DNA from: an uncultured Bacteroides sp.
GTDB lineage: Bacteria; Bacteroidota; Bacteroidia; Bacteroidales; Bacteroidaceae
DNA length: 40,454 nucleotides
Direction of reading: 5' to 3'
Assembly: GCA_944320295.1 (NCBI GenBank)
Contig: CALUGY010000085.1
Span: 1-40,454 of the forward strand
The notes below the pieces were generated by a model. The model ran no database searches. It had not been told where the DNA came from and was given only the letters and a program-made list of their open reading frames with translations. The position numbers were made by a program, and so were the translations under genes. Shown in pieces: positions 24,601-32,500 of the stretch. How positions within the stretch are numbered: position 1 is the first letter of the stretch; the number at the start of each line of letters is the position of its first letter.

Positions 24601-24720
24601 ATATTACAGGGCGTTTGCCCGCAACATGTTGCGCCCGTGCTCGCAACGCGTTGCGGGCGCGCTCCGAACATGTTGCGAGCACGGACGGAACGCGTTGCGA
24701 ACAAACGCCTGATATATAGC
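24601..24720. repeat. 22-bp dyad array G (4 units) with the clearest inverted arms
   Basis: Cores start at 24624, 24646, 24668 and 24690: ACATGT, ACGCGT, ACATGT, ACGCGT. CRYG tetranucleotides occur at 24625, 24636, 24647, 24658, 24669, 24680 and 24691, that is every 11 bp without exception. The left arm AGGGCGTTTG and right arm CAAACGCCTG make the whole 120 bp an imperfect inverted repeat centred near 24660. It lies between the SulP gene and the -7 box of the TraB/GumN gene. Confidence 0.95.
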
Positions 24721-24734
24721 ACTATGGAGCGGTG

Positions 24735-26441
24735 TTAGGCCGGGATGTGCCTGGCATTGGTTTCCAGCAACTTGGCTGCCCTTTCCAAGGCCACGTTGAT
24801 GTTGGGGCAGATGTTCTCCTGGCCCAGCAGGTCGTAGAAGCCCGACCGTTGCAGGGCGGCGTGCACCTTGTCGTTCACGCCGGAGAGCACCACGGCGATT
24901 TTCTCCTTCTGCGACATGCGGCACAGGTTCTCCAGGTTGTGTATGCCCGTGGAGTCGATGAACGGCACCTTGCGCATACGTACCACGCGTACCTTGGGCC
25001 GGTCGCCCAGCTGGGCCATCACCTCTTCGAACTTCGTGGCGATGCCGAAGAAGTAGGGGCCGTTTATCTCGTACACCTCCACGCCCTTCGGTATGGACAG
25101 GTGCTCCTCGTTCTGCGAGGCGAACTCCGACTCCTTGGCGGGGTCTATCTCGTCTTTTATGACGGAAATCTCCGTGGTCTCCATCACGCGGTGCATGAAG
25201 AGCACGCAGGCTATGACGAGCCCTGCCTCGATGGCCACGGTGAGGTCGAACACCACCGTCAGGAAGAAGGTGATGAGCAGCACGCTCACGTCGGACTTGG
25301 GGTTCTTGAGTAGTGCGCGGAACGTGCGCCAGCCGCTCATGTTGTAGGCCACTACTGCCAGCACGCCCGCCAGGCATCCCATGGGGATGTACTGCGCCAG
25401 CGGCATGAGCAGCACCAGTATGAGCAGCAGCACCACCGCATGCACCATGCCGGCCACGGGCGAGCGTCCGCCGTTGTTTATGTTGGCCATGGTGCGGGCT
25501 ATGGCACCCGTGGCGGGTATTCCGCCGAAGAGGGGCGAGACGATGTTGGCCGCTCCCTGCGCGATGAGTTCGGTGTTCGAGTCGTGGCGGTCGCCGATGA
25601 CGCCGTCGGCCACGGTGGCCGAGAGCAGCGACTCAATGGCTCCCAGCACGGCTATGGTCAAAGCCACGGGGAAGAGGTTCTTCACCGCCTCCCAGTCCAG
25701 CGCGGGCATGGCGGCGTCGGGCAGCTCGCCGCGGATGCTGAAGCGGTCGCCTATGGTGCTGATGCCGTCCACATGGGCATACGTCTTCAGCGCCCACACG
25801 GCCACGGTGACGAGCACGATGGCCACCAACGAGCCGGGTATCTTCTTTGACAGCCGGGGCGTGAGGGCGATGATGAGGATGCTGCCGAGGCTGACCGCCA
25901 CGTTCCACCAGTTCACCGTATCCATGTGGCGGAAGTAGACCAGCCACTTGCCGATGAAGTCGCCGGGCACCTGCTCGCCGCCGAAGTCCAGCCCCAGGAT
26001 GTCCGCCACCTGCGTGGTGAAGATGGTGACGGCAATGCCGCTGGTAAAGCCCACGATGATGGGGTAGGGGATGAACTTGATGACGGCCCCCAGCTTGAAC
26101 ACTCCCAAGAGGATGAGGATGACGCCGGCCATGAGCGTGGCCACTATGAGGCCCGACTCGCCGTACTGCTGTATCACCCCGTAGACGATGACGATGAACG
26201 CCCCCGTGGGGCCTCCGATTTGTACCCGGCTGCCTCCGAGCAGCGAGACGATGAAGCCGGCGATGATGGCCGTGACAATGCCCTTTTCGGGCGACACGCC
26301 CGACGCGATGCCGAACGCTATGGCCAGCGGAAGGGCCACGATGCCCACGATGATGCCGGCCATGAGGTCGGAGGCCAGGTCGGCCTTGGTGTAGTTTTTC
26401 AGCGTGTCTATCAGCTTCGGCCTGAATGCGGTTAGTTTCAT
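24735..26441 (-). CDS. SulP family anion transporter with STAS domain
   Basis: The 568-residue protein has a polytopic SulP core (about residues 15-420) with LPLAIAFGIASGVSPEKGI, the signature GGPTGAFIVIVYG and GAIESLLSATVADG, followed by a cytoplasmic STAS domain (about 445-555, with VPFIDSTGIHNLENL containing the conserved serine). SulP proteins carry sulfate, bicarbonate or related anions across the inner membrane, and the substrate cannot be told from sequence. No sulfate-assimilation or carbonic anhydrase gene is adjacent. It is transcribed away from the rubrerythrin gene. Confidence 0.93.
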   Translation of the reverse strand: MKLTAFRPKLIDTLKNYTKADLASDLMAGIIVGIVALPLAIAFGIASGVSPEKGIVTAIIAGFIVSLLGGSRVQIGGPTGAFIVIVYGVIQQYGESGLIVATLMAGVILILLGVFKLGAVIKFIPYPIIVGFTSGIAVTIFTTQVADILGLDFGGEQVPGDFIGKWLVYFRHMDTVNWWNVAVSLGSILIIALTPRLSKKIPGSLVAIVLVTVAVWALKTYAHVDGISTIGDRFSIRGELPDAAMPALDWEAVKNLFPVALTIAVLGAIESLLSATVADGVIGDRHDSNTELIAQGAANIVSPLFGGIPATGAIARTMANINNGGRSPVAGMVHAVVLLLILVLLMPLAQYIPMGCLAGVLAVVAYNMSGWRTFRALLKNPKSDVSVLLITFFLTVVFDLTVAIEAGLVIACVLFMHRVMETTEISVIKDEIDPAKESEFASQNEEHLSIPKGVEVYEINGPYFFGIATKFEEVMAQLGDRPKVRVVRMRKVPFIDSTGIHNLENLCRMSQKEKIAVVLSGVNDKVHAALQRSGFYDLLGQENICPNINVALERAAKLLETNARHIPA

Positions 26442-26577
26442 TGGTTTATGTTTGTTTTGTTAAAATGAGGCGCAAAAGTACGCAAAATTTGCACGCCGAA
26501 TGAACATTTCCCCCGGCTTTTTTGTTCTTCACGTAAGACAGATGGCCGGATCGACCGCAAATAATGGGGCCTTGGCG

Positions 26578-26608
26578 CTTGCCATATCGGACAAACCGCC
26601 TATCTTTG
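26578..26608 (+). promoter_or_regulatory. Promoter of rubrerythrin
   Basis: CTTG at 26578-26581 and TATCTTTG at 26601-26608 are 19 bp apart, close to the Bacteroides consensus. The start codon is 77 bases downstream. Confidence 0.72.
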
Positions 26609-26685
26609 TGGAAGATGTGGAAGGCACGCGCATCCGCTGGAGCCTTGGCACGTCTGCATTGTGTAATCATTAAAACAGAACAACT

Positions 26686-27264
26686 ATGGGAAAGAGCATT
26701 AAAGGAACACGGACTGAGAAGAACCTGCTGACCTCGTTTGCCGGGGAGTCGCAGGCACGCATGCGCTACACTTACTTTGCCAGCGTGGCGAAGAAGGAGG
26801 GATATGAACAGATAGCAGCCATCTTCAGCGAGACGGCCGACCAGGAGAAGGAGCACGCCAAGCGCATGTTCAAGTGGCTGGAAGGCGGTGCGGTAGAGAT
26901 AACCGCCAGCTACCCCGCAGGCGTCATTGGCCGCACCGTGGACAACCTGCAGGCAGCTGCCGCCGGCGAGCACGAGGAGTGGGCGGCAGACTACCCGCAC
27001 TTTGCCGACGTGGCCGACGAGGAGGGATTCCCCGAAATAGCCGCCATGTACCGCGCCATCGCCGTGGCCGAGAAGGGGCACGAGGAGCGCTACCGGGCCT
27101 TCGTGAAGAACATCGAGACGGCCCGCGTGTTTGCCAAGGAAGGCGAGACGGTATGGCAATGCCGCAACTGCGGTTACATCCACGTGGGCAAGGAGGCACC
27201 CGAAGTGTGCCCCGCCTGCCTGCACCCGCAAGCCTACTTCGAGGTGAAGAAGGAGAACTGGTGA
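26686..27264 (+). CDS. rbr: Rubrerythrin
   Basis: Rubrerythrin reduces hydrogen peroxide to water in anaerobes, using a di-iron site and a rubredoxin-like iron centre. The 192-residue product has the four-helix ferritin-like part with ligands Glu21 (FAGESQARMRY), Glu54 and His57 (QEKEH), Glu95-Glu98 (EHEEW) and Glu129/His132 (EKGH). A C-terminal rubredoxin domain carries Cys159, 162, 175 and 178. It has its own promoter and is followed within a few bases by the GTAC-centred repeat array. Presence of this peroxidase fits an anaerobic host. Confidence 0.97.
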   Translation: MGKSIKGTRTEKNLLTSFAGESQARMRYTYFASVAKKEGYEQIAAIFSETADQEKEHAKRMFKWLEGGAVEITASYPAGVIGRTVDNLQAAAAGEHEEWAADYPHFADVADEEGFPEIAAMYRAIAVAEKGHEERYRAFVKNIETARVFAKEGETVWQCRNCGYIHVGKEAPEVCPACLHPQAYFEVKKENW

Positions 27265-27270
27265 GCCGCC

Positions 27271-27405
27271 ACAGACGGATGCGCTTCCGTTTGAAAATGG
27301 ACGTACATGCGGTTACAAACGGATGTACGTCCCGTTACAAACGCGTGTACGTCCATTTTCAACGCCATGTACATCCGTTTTTAACGGGATGTACGTCCGT
27401 TTCGA
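27271..27405. repeat. GTAC-centred 22-bp dyad array (5 units plus one degenerate)
   Basis: GTAC centres start at 27303, 27325, 27347, 27369 and 27391, each exactly 22 bp apart, inside dyads such as GGATGTACGTCC. One further step back, at 27281, the same phase holds GCGC within GGATGCGCTTCC. Half-way between them, 11 bp on, lie TTnnAA dyads (TTACAA twice, TTTCAA, TTTTAA, TTCGAA). It begins within ten bases of the rubrerythrin stop and precedes array H. Confidence 0.9.
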
Positions 27406-27519
27406 AACAGGTAAAAAAGATTGAGAAAACGCCGTCCCGCCGCCTGCCAGAGGTGGCCGGGGCGGCTTTCTTTTTCTCCCCCTTCCCGCGACGGCTTTTC
27501 CTACCTGAGGCACAGGGCT

Positions 27520-27607
27520 TAGGCGCGACGCGTTGCGAGCGCAGGCGCAACATGTGGGAAGCACGCCCGCAACGTGTTGCGTCCACGCCCCGTACATGTT
27601 GCGCCCT
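27520..27607. repeat. 22-bp dyad array H (4 units, ACRYGT cores)
   Basis: Cores start at 27528, 27550, 27572 and 27594: ACGCGT, ACATGT, ACGTGT, ACATGT. The flanking arms are weak here. It lies about 115 bp after the GTAC array and 50 bp before the -7 box of the M48 peptidase gene. Confidence 0.9.
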
Positions 27608-27656
27608 TTTCCGCGAAAAACTCCGCCCCGGCGGCGTGGCGTTTGCGTATTTTACC

Positions 27657-27664
27657 TATCTTTG
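27657..27664 (+). promoter_or_regulatory. -7 element of the M48 peptidase gene
   Basis: TATCTTTG is an exact TAnnTTTG match 53 bases before the start codon. The nearest TTTG, at 27642-27645, is too close to serve as the -33 box. Confidence 0.5.
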
Positions 27665-27716
27665 TGGAGACCGAAAGGCCGGGGCGCACTCGTCGCGCCC
27701 CCCTGTTGCATGACCT

Positions 27717-28547
27717 ATGACGTTTCCGTATAAGAAGATAATCCCCGCCGCCGTGGCCTCCCTCGTGCTGTGGACGGTGCTGCTCCTGACCGGCCTCCGC
27801 ACGGACTGGCTCGCGGTGCTGCACATGGACCGCCCCGTGCTGGCCGACCGCTTGGCCGAACGTTACTGGGACGACTTCGCCCGCCAGGCCGTCTTCGTGG
27901 ACGAGGCGGCGGTGACGCATCCGGTGAACACCCTGCTGCGCCGCCTGTGCCGCGCCAACGGCATGGACCGCGGCAAGATAAAGCTCCATGTGGTGCAGGA
28001 CGACGAGGTGAACGCCTTTGCCTTCCCCGGCGACCATCTGGTGGTCTACACCGGGTTGCTCTCCTTCTGCCACGGCGAGGGCGAGCTGTGCGGCGTGCTG
28101 GCCCACGAGCTGGCGCACATAGAGCGCGGCCACGTGGCACGCACCTTTGTCAAGGAGGTCTTCCTGTCGGCCTTCACCTCGCTGCTGTCCGGCTACACCG
28201 GCGTGGGCGAGGCGGGCGAAGTGGCCGGCATGCTCTCTTCCACCGCCTACGACCGTGCCTGGGAGTCCGAGGCCGACCGCCTGGCCGTGGACTACCTGGG
28301 GCATGCGGGCCTCTCCGCCGTGCCCTTCAGCGACTTCCTGTTCCGCCTGGACGAGAAGGAGGACTTCCCTGCTTATGCCGAGTGGCTCAGTACCCACCCC
28401 GATTCCGACAAGCGGGCGCGGCAGGTACGACGCATGGCCCAGGAACGGAACATCCCTTCCCACTCGCGCCGGGTATTGCCCCGTGGCGAATGGGAAGGGA
28501 TGCAGCAAGCTGTCTCTGCATTGCAGGAAGACGGCGAAGAACAATAA
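27717..28547 (+). CDS. M48 family metallopeptidase, membrane-anchored
   Basis: The 276-residue protein has one N-terminal hydrophobic segment (about 8-26), probably an uncleaved anchor or signal. A zinc peptidase domain follows: HELAHIERGH at 130-139 gives the zinc ligands His130 and His134 and the catalytic Glu131, and ESEAD near 183-187 gives the third ligand. This is the BepA/YcaL type of M48, which in other bacteria helps quality control of outer-membrane proteins. Unlike BepA it has no TPR tail. It converges on the glycosidase-family gene. Confidence 0.9.
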   Translation: MTFPYKKIIPAAVASLVLWTVLLLTGLRTDWLAVLHMDRPVLADRLAERYWDDFARQAVFVDEAAVTHPVNTLLRRLCRANGMDRGKIKLHVVQDDEVNAFAFPGDHLVVYTGLLSFCHGEGELCGVLAHELAHIERGHVARTFVKEVFLSAFTSLLSGYTGVGEAGEVAGMLSSTAYDRAWESEADRLAVDYLGHAGLSAVPFSDFLFRLDEKEDFPAYAEWLSTHPDSDKRARQVRRMAQERNIPSHSRRVLPRGEWEGMQQAVSALQEDGEEQ

Positions 28548-28588
28548 GGCCCTTATTTGCTGTGCGGGCAGTCTGGAAGAAAGACGCC

Positions 28589-29440
28589 TCAGCGGCCTTT
28601 GGGGGCAAAGTAGAGTATGTTGGGCACAGCCCGTTCGCCGGCGTGGTCGAACTGTCTGTTGTCGCTGGGGTGGTTGACGACGTTCCCCTCCAGCCACAGC
28701 GTGGTTGAGCCTCCGCCGTCCAGGTTAAGGGCGTCGTGCCCGCCGAGAATGCGTATCAGGTGTGCCAGTTCAGGAAGGTTCATCCCCTTGGCATGCCCGG
28801 GCGCACGGCCGTCCACGGTGACGAACCATGTCGTGCCGTCTTTCTCCACCACCACGGCGCTGCGCGGATGTTTGGTGTGGACAAAGCTGGAGTCACAAGC
28901 AGCCCAGCCGCAGGCCTCTCCATCCTGCAGCAGCAACGGCCCCGATGCCAGGACATCGTTCTTGCCGTGGTAGCTTTCCTCTATCTTCTTGCTCCAAGGC
29001 AGGATGCGCAAACGTCCTTTCTTTATCTGTACCGCCCCGTTGACACGCAAGTTGAGTTCGGCTGTCGTAGTGGTATCTATTACCTCCCCGTCCATTTGGA
29101 GGAAACATACAGAGTTGCCCTTCTTCATGTTGAAGTACGAGCCGTTGATGGCGGCAACGGCTTTACGGGCTTGCGCCATTGCGCTGGTCGGTGCCGGTGG
29201 GGCGGACAGCGCGATGCCGGCACGCAATGCCTTCCGGGGTTCGACCTCCACGATGCTGATGTATTGCGGCCCGCCGTACAGGTGGCCGATGGCGGCGCAT
29301 TTCAGCGTGACGCCTTCGCGTGGCGACGAGGTTTCCCATTGTGCTGACACGATGGCTGCCGAGTCGGCCTTTGTCTGGGCTTGCAGCCAGATTGCCGCGT
29401 GGAGCAGGAGCAGTCCGGCCAATGTGAGTTTCTTAATCAT
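28589..29440 (-). CDS. Phosphodiester glycosidase family protein (NAGPA domain), exported
   Basis: The 283-residue protein has a signal peptide (MIKKLTLAGLLLLHAAIWLQAQ). An NAGPA/DUF2233 domain follows, recognised by AAINGSYFNMKKG, VTVDGRAPGHAKGMNLPELA and ALNLDGGGSTTLWLEG. The founding mammalian enzyme removes N-acetylglucosamine from a phosphodiester; bacterial members are thought to cleave related sugar phosphodiesters, substrate unknown. ATG 29440 was chosen because it begins the signal peptide. It follows nadB by 72 bases on the same strand. Confidence 0.87.
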   Translation of the reverse strand: MIKKLTLAGLLLLHAAIWLQAQTKADSAAIVSAQWETSSPREGVTLKCAAIGHLYGGPQYISIVEVEPRKALRAGIALSAPPAPTSAMAQARKAVAAINGSYFNMKKGNSVCFLQMDGEVIDTTTTAELNLRVNGAVQIKKGRLRILPWSKKIEESYHGKNDVLASGPLLLQDGEACGWAACDSSFVHTKHPRSAVVVEKDGTTWFVTVDGRAPGHAKGMNLPELAHLIRILGGHDALNLDGGGSTTLWLEGNVVNHPSDNRQFDHAGERAVPNILYFAPKGR

Positions 29441-29512
29441 GACAGGTTCGTTTTTGTTTGTTTGCTTGTTGTCACCGTGCGCCGGCAATGTTGCCACGAT
29501 GCAGGTACGCGG

Positions 29513-31111
29513 TTATTGTCGGGCGGATTGTATGGATACAGGTGTTGCCGCGTGCGGGTAGTCTATGGTGTAGTGCAGTCCCCGGCTCTCCTTGCGCTCC
29601 ATGGCCTGCTTGGTGATGAGGTATCCCACGTTTATCATGTTGCGCAGCTCGCACAGCTCGCGGGTGGCCTTGCACCTCTTGAACAGGCGTTCCGTCTCCT
29701 CATACAGTATGTCAAGACGGTTCCACGCACGGGTCAGGCGCACGTTGCTGCGCACTATGCCGACGTACGACTCCATAATCTGGTTCACCTCCTTCATGCT
29801 TTGCGTGATGAGCACGCGCTCCTCGTTGCTTATCGTGCCTTCGTCGTTCCATTCCGGGATGTCCTCGTTGAAGTCGTACCGTTCAAGCACGCTTAGGGCA
29901 TGCTTGGCTGCCGCGTCTGCGTACACCACGGCCTCGATGAGCGAGTTCGATGCCAGGCGGTTTCCCCCGTGCAGTCCCGTGCACGAGCATTCGCCGATGG
30001 CGTACAGGCGGCGTATGCTGCTCTGCCCGTCCAGGTCTACCTTGATGCCTCCGCACAGGTAGTGTGCCGCAGGTGCCACGGGTATGTAGTCCTTGGTGAT
30101 GTCGATGCCTATGGACAGGCACTTCTTATATATGTTGGGGAAGTGGCGTTTGGTCTCTTCGGGGTCCTTGTGCGTCACGTCGAGGTACACATGGTCTTCG
30201 CCGCGCTGCTTCATTTCGTTGTCAATGGCGCGCGCCACGATGTCGCGCGGTGCGAGCGACAGGCGCGGGTCGTACTTCTGCATGAACTCCTTGCCGTCTT
30301 TCGTGCGTAGCACGCCACCGTAGCCGCGCATGGCCTCGGTGATGAGGAACGAGGGGCGGTCGCCCGGATGGTACAGGGCCGTGGGGTGGAACTGGATGAA
30401 CTCCATGTCCTTCACCAATCCCTTGGCGCGGTACACCATCGCGATGCCGTCGCCCGTTGCAACGAGCGGGTTGGTGGTGTGGCGGTAGACCGCCTCGCAT
30501 CCGCCCGTGGCCATGACCGTTACTTTGGAGAGGAAGGTGTCCACGTCTCCTGTGGCCTCGTTCAGTACATATGCGCCGTAACATTTGATGCCGGGCGTGT
30601 ATCGCGTGACGATTATTCCGAGGTGGTGCTGAGTGATAATCTCCACGGCGTAGTGGTCGGTGAAGACGGTGATGCCGGGGTGTCGCTTCACGGCCTCGAT
30701 GAGCGAGGTCTGTATTTCAGCACCGGTGTTGTCTTTGTGGTGCAGGATGCGGAACTCGCTGTGTCCGCCCTCCTTGTGCAGGTCGAAGGTGCCGTCGTCC
30801 TTCTTGTCGAAGTTCACGCCCCAGTTTATAAGCTCCTTGATTTGGGCGGGGGCGTTGCGCACCACTTTCTCCACGGCTGCGCGGTCGCTGATCCAGTCTC
30901 CCGCAATCATGGTGTCCTCTATGTGCTTCTCGAAGTTGTCTACTGCAAGGTTGGTGACCGAGGCGATGCCGCCTTGTGCGAAGTATGTGTTGGCCTCTTC
31001 CAGCCCTGCCTTGCAGATGAGGGCTACCGAGCCTTTGTGCGCCACTTTCAGCGCGAAGCTCATCCCGGCTATACCTGAGCCGATGACGAGGAAATCGAAC
31101 TTTCTAACCAT
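29513..31111 (-). CDS. nadB: L-aspartate oxidase
   Basis: NadB oxidises L-aspartate to iminoaspartate, the substrate of quinolinate synthase, and under anaerobic conditions can pass electrons to fumarate. The 532-residue flavoprotein begins MVRKFDFLVIGSGIAGMSFA, the FAD-binding Rossmann motif. It contains ANTYFAQGGIASV, EFIQFHPTALYHPGDRPSFLITEAMRG and HYLCGGIKVDLDGQSSIRRLYAIGECSCTGLHGGNRLASNSLIEA, typical of NadB and its relative succinate dehydrogenase. The start at 31111 is set by the Rossmann motif. nadA is 23 kb away, so the pathway is not in one operon, and nadC is not in the window. Confidence 0.95.
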   Translation of the reverse strand: MVRKFDFLVIGSGIAGMSFALKVAHKGSVALICKAGLEEANTYFAQGGIASVTNLAVDNFEKHIEDTMIAGDWISDRAAVEKVVRNAPAQIKELINWGVNFDKKDDGTFDLHKEGGHSEFRILHHKDNTGAEIQTSLIEAVKRHPGITVFTDHYAVEIITQHHLGIIVTRYTPGIKCYGAYVLNEATGDVDTFLSKVTVMATGGCEAVYRHTTNPLVATGDGIAMVYRAKGLVKDMEFIQFHPTALYHPGDRPSFLITEAMRGYGGVLRTKDGKEFMQKYDPRLSLAPRDIVARAIDNEMKQRGEDHVYLDVTHKDPEETKRHFPNIYKKCLSIGIDITKDYIPVAPAAHYLCGGIKVDLDGQSSIRRLYAIGECSCTGLHGGNRLASNSLIEAVVYADAAAKHALSVLERYDFNEDIPEWNDEGTISNEERVLITQSMKEVNQIMESYVGIVRSNVRLTRAWNRLDILYEETERLFKRCKATRELCELRNMINVGYLITKQAMERKESRGLHYTIDYPHAATPVSIQSARQ

Positions 31112-31181
31112 ATCGTTTGTATTCCGTGCAGGCGGGGCGTGCGGTGGCAGCGATGTGCCGGCCCTGCGTGCGTTCATGCTG

Positions 31182-31189
31182 CAAATGTA
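31182..31189 (-). promoter_or_regulatory. -7 element of nadB
   Basis: The minus strand reads TACATTTG, an exact TAnnTTTG match, 71 bases before the start codon. No clear TTG box is seen upstream of it. Confidence 0.45.
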
Positions 31190-31269
31190 CGGAATAACTG
31201 CCATTCTTGTTCCGTTTCCGCCTGATATTTGCCGGAGAATGCCTATCTTCGCGCAAAAACCGGACGAGA

Positions 31270-31689
31270 ATGGTACGAATCTTCCACGCCCGCATCGTTG
31301 CGGGGCAATATCTGTCGCTTTTGCTGTTTGCTTTCCTTGTGGTTTACGCTTTCTGGACGAGGATGCCGCTGTTGGCCCTGGCCTGCATGTTGCTGCTGGT
31401 GTTCAGCATAGAACGGCTCATCCATACCACTTACACCTTGACGGATGACGGCCGCCTGCTGATTTACCACGGCCGCTTCTCGCGCACCAAGACCGTGCCG
31501 CTGGACGGCATTGCCTCCGTGGAGCGTGCCTCCACCATGCGGATTGCCGGGCGCGGATGGCTGCGCTGCGTGCTGGTGCGCTGCAAGGACGGCAAGTGCC
31601 ACACGCTGTTTCCCGTGAAGGAAGAGGAGTTCCTCAAGACCTTGGCACGCCGCATGGGGCAGTCCGTAGCCCCCGAAGCGGAAGGCTGA
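31270..31689 (+). CDS. Small membrane protein with PH-like domain
   Basis: The 139-residue protein has two adjacent hydrophobic segments (about 12-30 and 33-47). A cytoplasmic domain follows with YTLTDDGRLLIYHGRFSRTKTVPLDGIASVE, the pattern of bacterial PH domains (DUF304/bPH2 type). The function is unknown. The ATG at 31270 was chosen to exclude a basic upstream stretch that overlaps the promoter region, where TATCTTCG around 31242 is a near-match to a -7 box. It converges on the lipoprotein gene with only six bases between stops. Confidence 0.75.
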   Translation: MVRIFHARIVAGQYLSLLLFAFLVVYAFWTRMPLLALACMLLLVFSIERLIHTTYTLTDDGRLLIYHGRFSRTKTVPLDGIASVERASTMRIAGRGWLRCVLVRCKDGKCHTLFPVKEEEFLKTLARRMGQSVAPEAEG

Positions 31690-31695
31690 CGCTTG

Positions 31696-32289
31696 TTATT
31701 CGATATATGTGCTGGTGGCGATGGAGATCGATACAGGTCTGTCGTACACCAGCGTGCCCTTCACTTCTTTCCTCTCGTTTGTCATCTCCTTTTTCAGCAT
31801 CAACAGGTAGGTCACCTGCACCCTTTGGTAAGTGATTTGGCCTTGCATCTCGGCCACCCCGTGGGCGGGTACCTCGATGGTACGGTCTTTCACGTAGTTG
31901 CTTTCGTATTTGTTTATGCCCGGCAGGTAAGGCACTTTCAACTCCTCGTTGGCCAGCTCGCCGGCTTCCGTACCTTCTACCCAAGGTGCGGGTATCATGA
32001 GTTCCGTGCTACCTTTCCATGTGAAGGCGTCCGGGTCGTCGCTGTACAGGGTAACATGTGTGTAGTCCTCCGGATAGGGGTTTACCGTGACGGTCATGTC
32101 CTTGTCGCTCGTGTTGCGCCAAGTGCGTGTGGGTATGTCAATGATGTTTTCGGTCGCGCCGTCGTCCGGCGACTCCAACACGTATTGCAGGCTTTCGAAC
32201 ACGTAGTCGTCTTTCACATCGTCGTCTACGCAGGCGGAGAATGCCACGGCGCAGAGCAGGGCTGTCAGCAGGTTCAGGGTCTTCTTCAT
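31696..32289 (-). CDS. Putative lipoprotein of unknown function
   Basis: The 197-residue protein has a lipoprotein signal peptide ending in the lipobox FSAC (MKKTLNLLTALLCAVAFSAC), followed by an acidic start (VDDDVKDD) that in Bacteroides can favour surface export. The rest is probably beta-rich. I recognise no domain. The start at 32289 is fixed by the signal peptide. It is transcribed away from lpdA. Confidence 0.7.
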   Translation of the reverse strand: MKKTLNLLTALLCAVAFSACVDDDVKDDYVFESLQYVLESPDDGATENIIDIPTRTWRNTSDKDMTVTVNPYPEDYTHVTLYSDDPDAFTWKGSTELMIPAPWVEGTEAGELANEELKVPYLPGINKYESNYVKDRTIEVPAHGVAEMQGQITYQRVQVTYLLMLKKEMTNERKEVKGTLVYDRPVSISIATSTYIE

Positions 32290-32500
32290 GAGAATGATGC
32301 GTTTATGTATTTCATATATGTTTGCCACAGATGGCACACGGCACCCTTGCAGGTTCCGTGGAGCAAAAGTAGCCATTTCCCCGGAAAACCGGATGCGTGC
32401 CGTCCGTTTTTTCACTCCCCTTCACAATTCCGCCCGCCGGCTTGCGCTTTTGCTTTCTTGTTGCTATCTTGCACGCGGAAATCTATTCAATGCTACAGCC

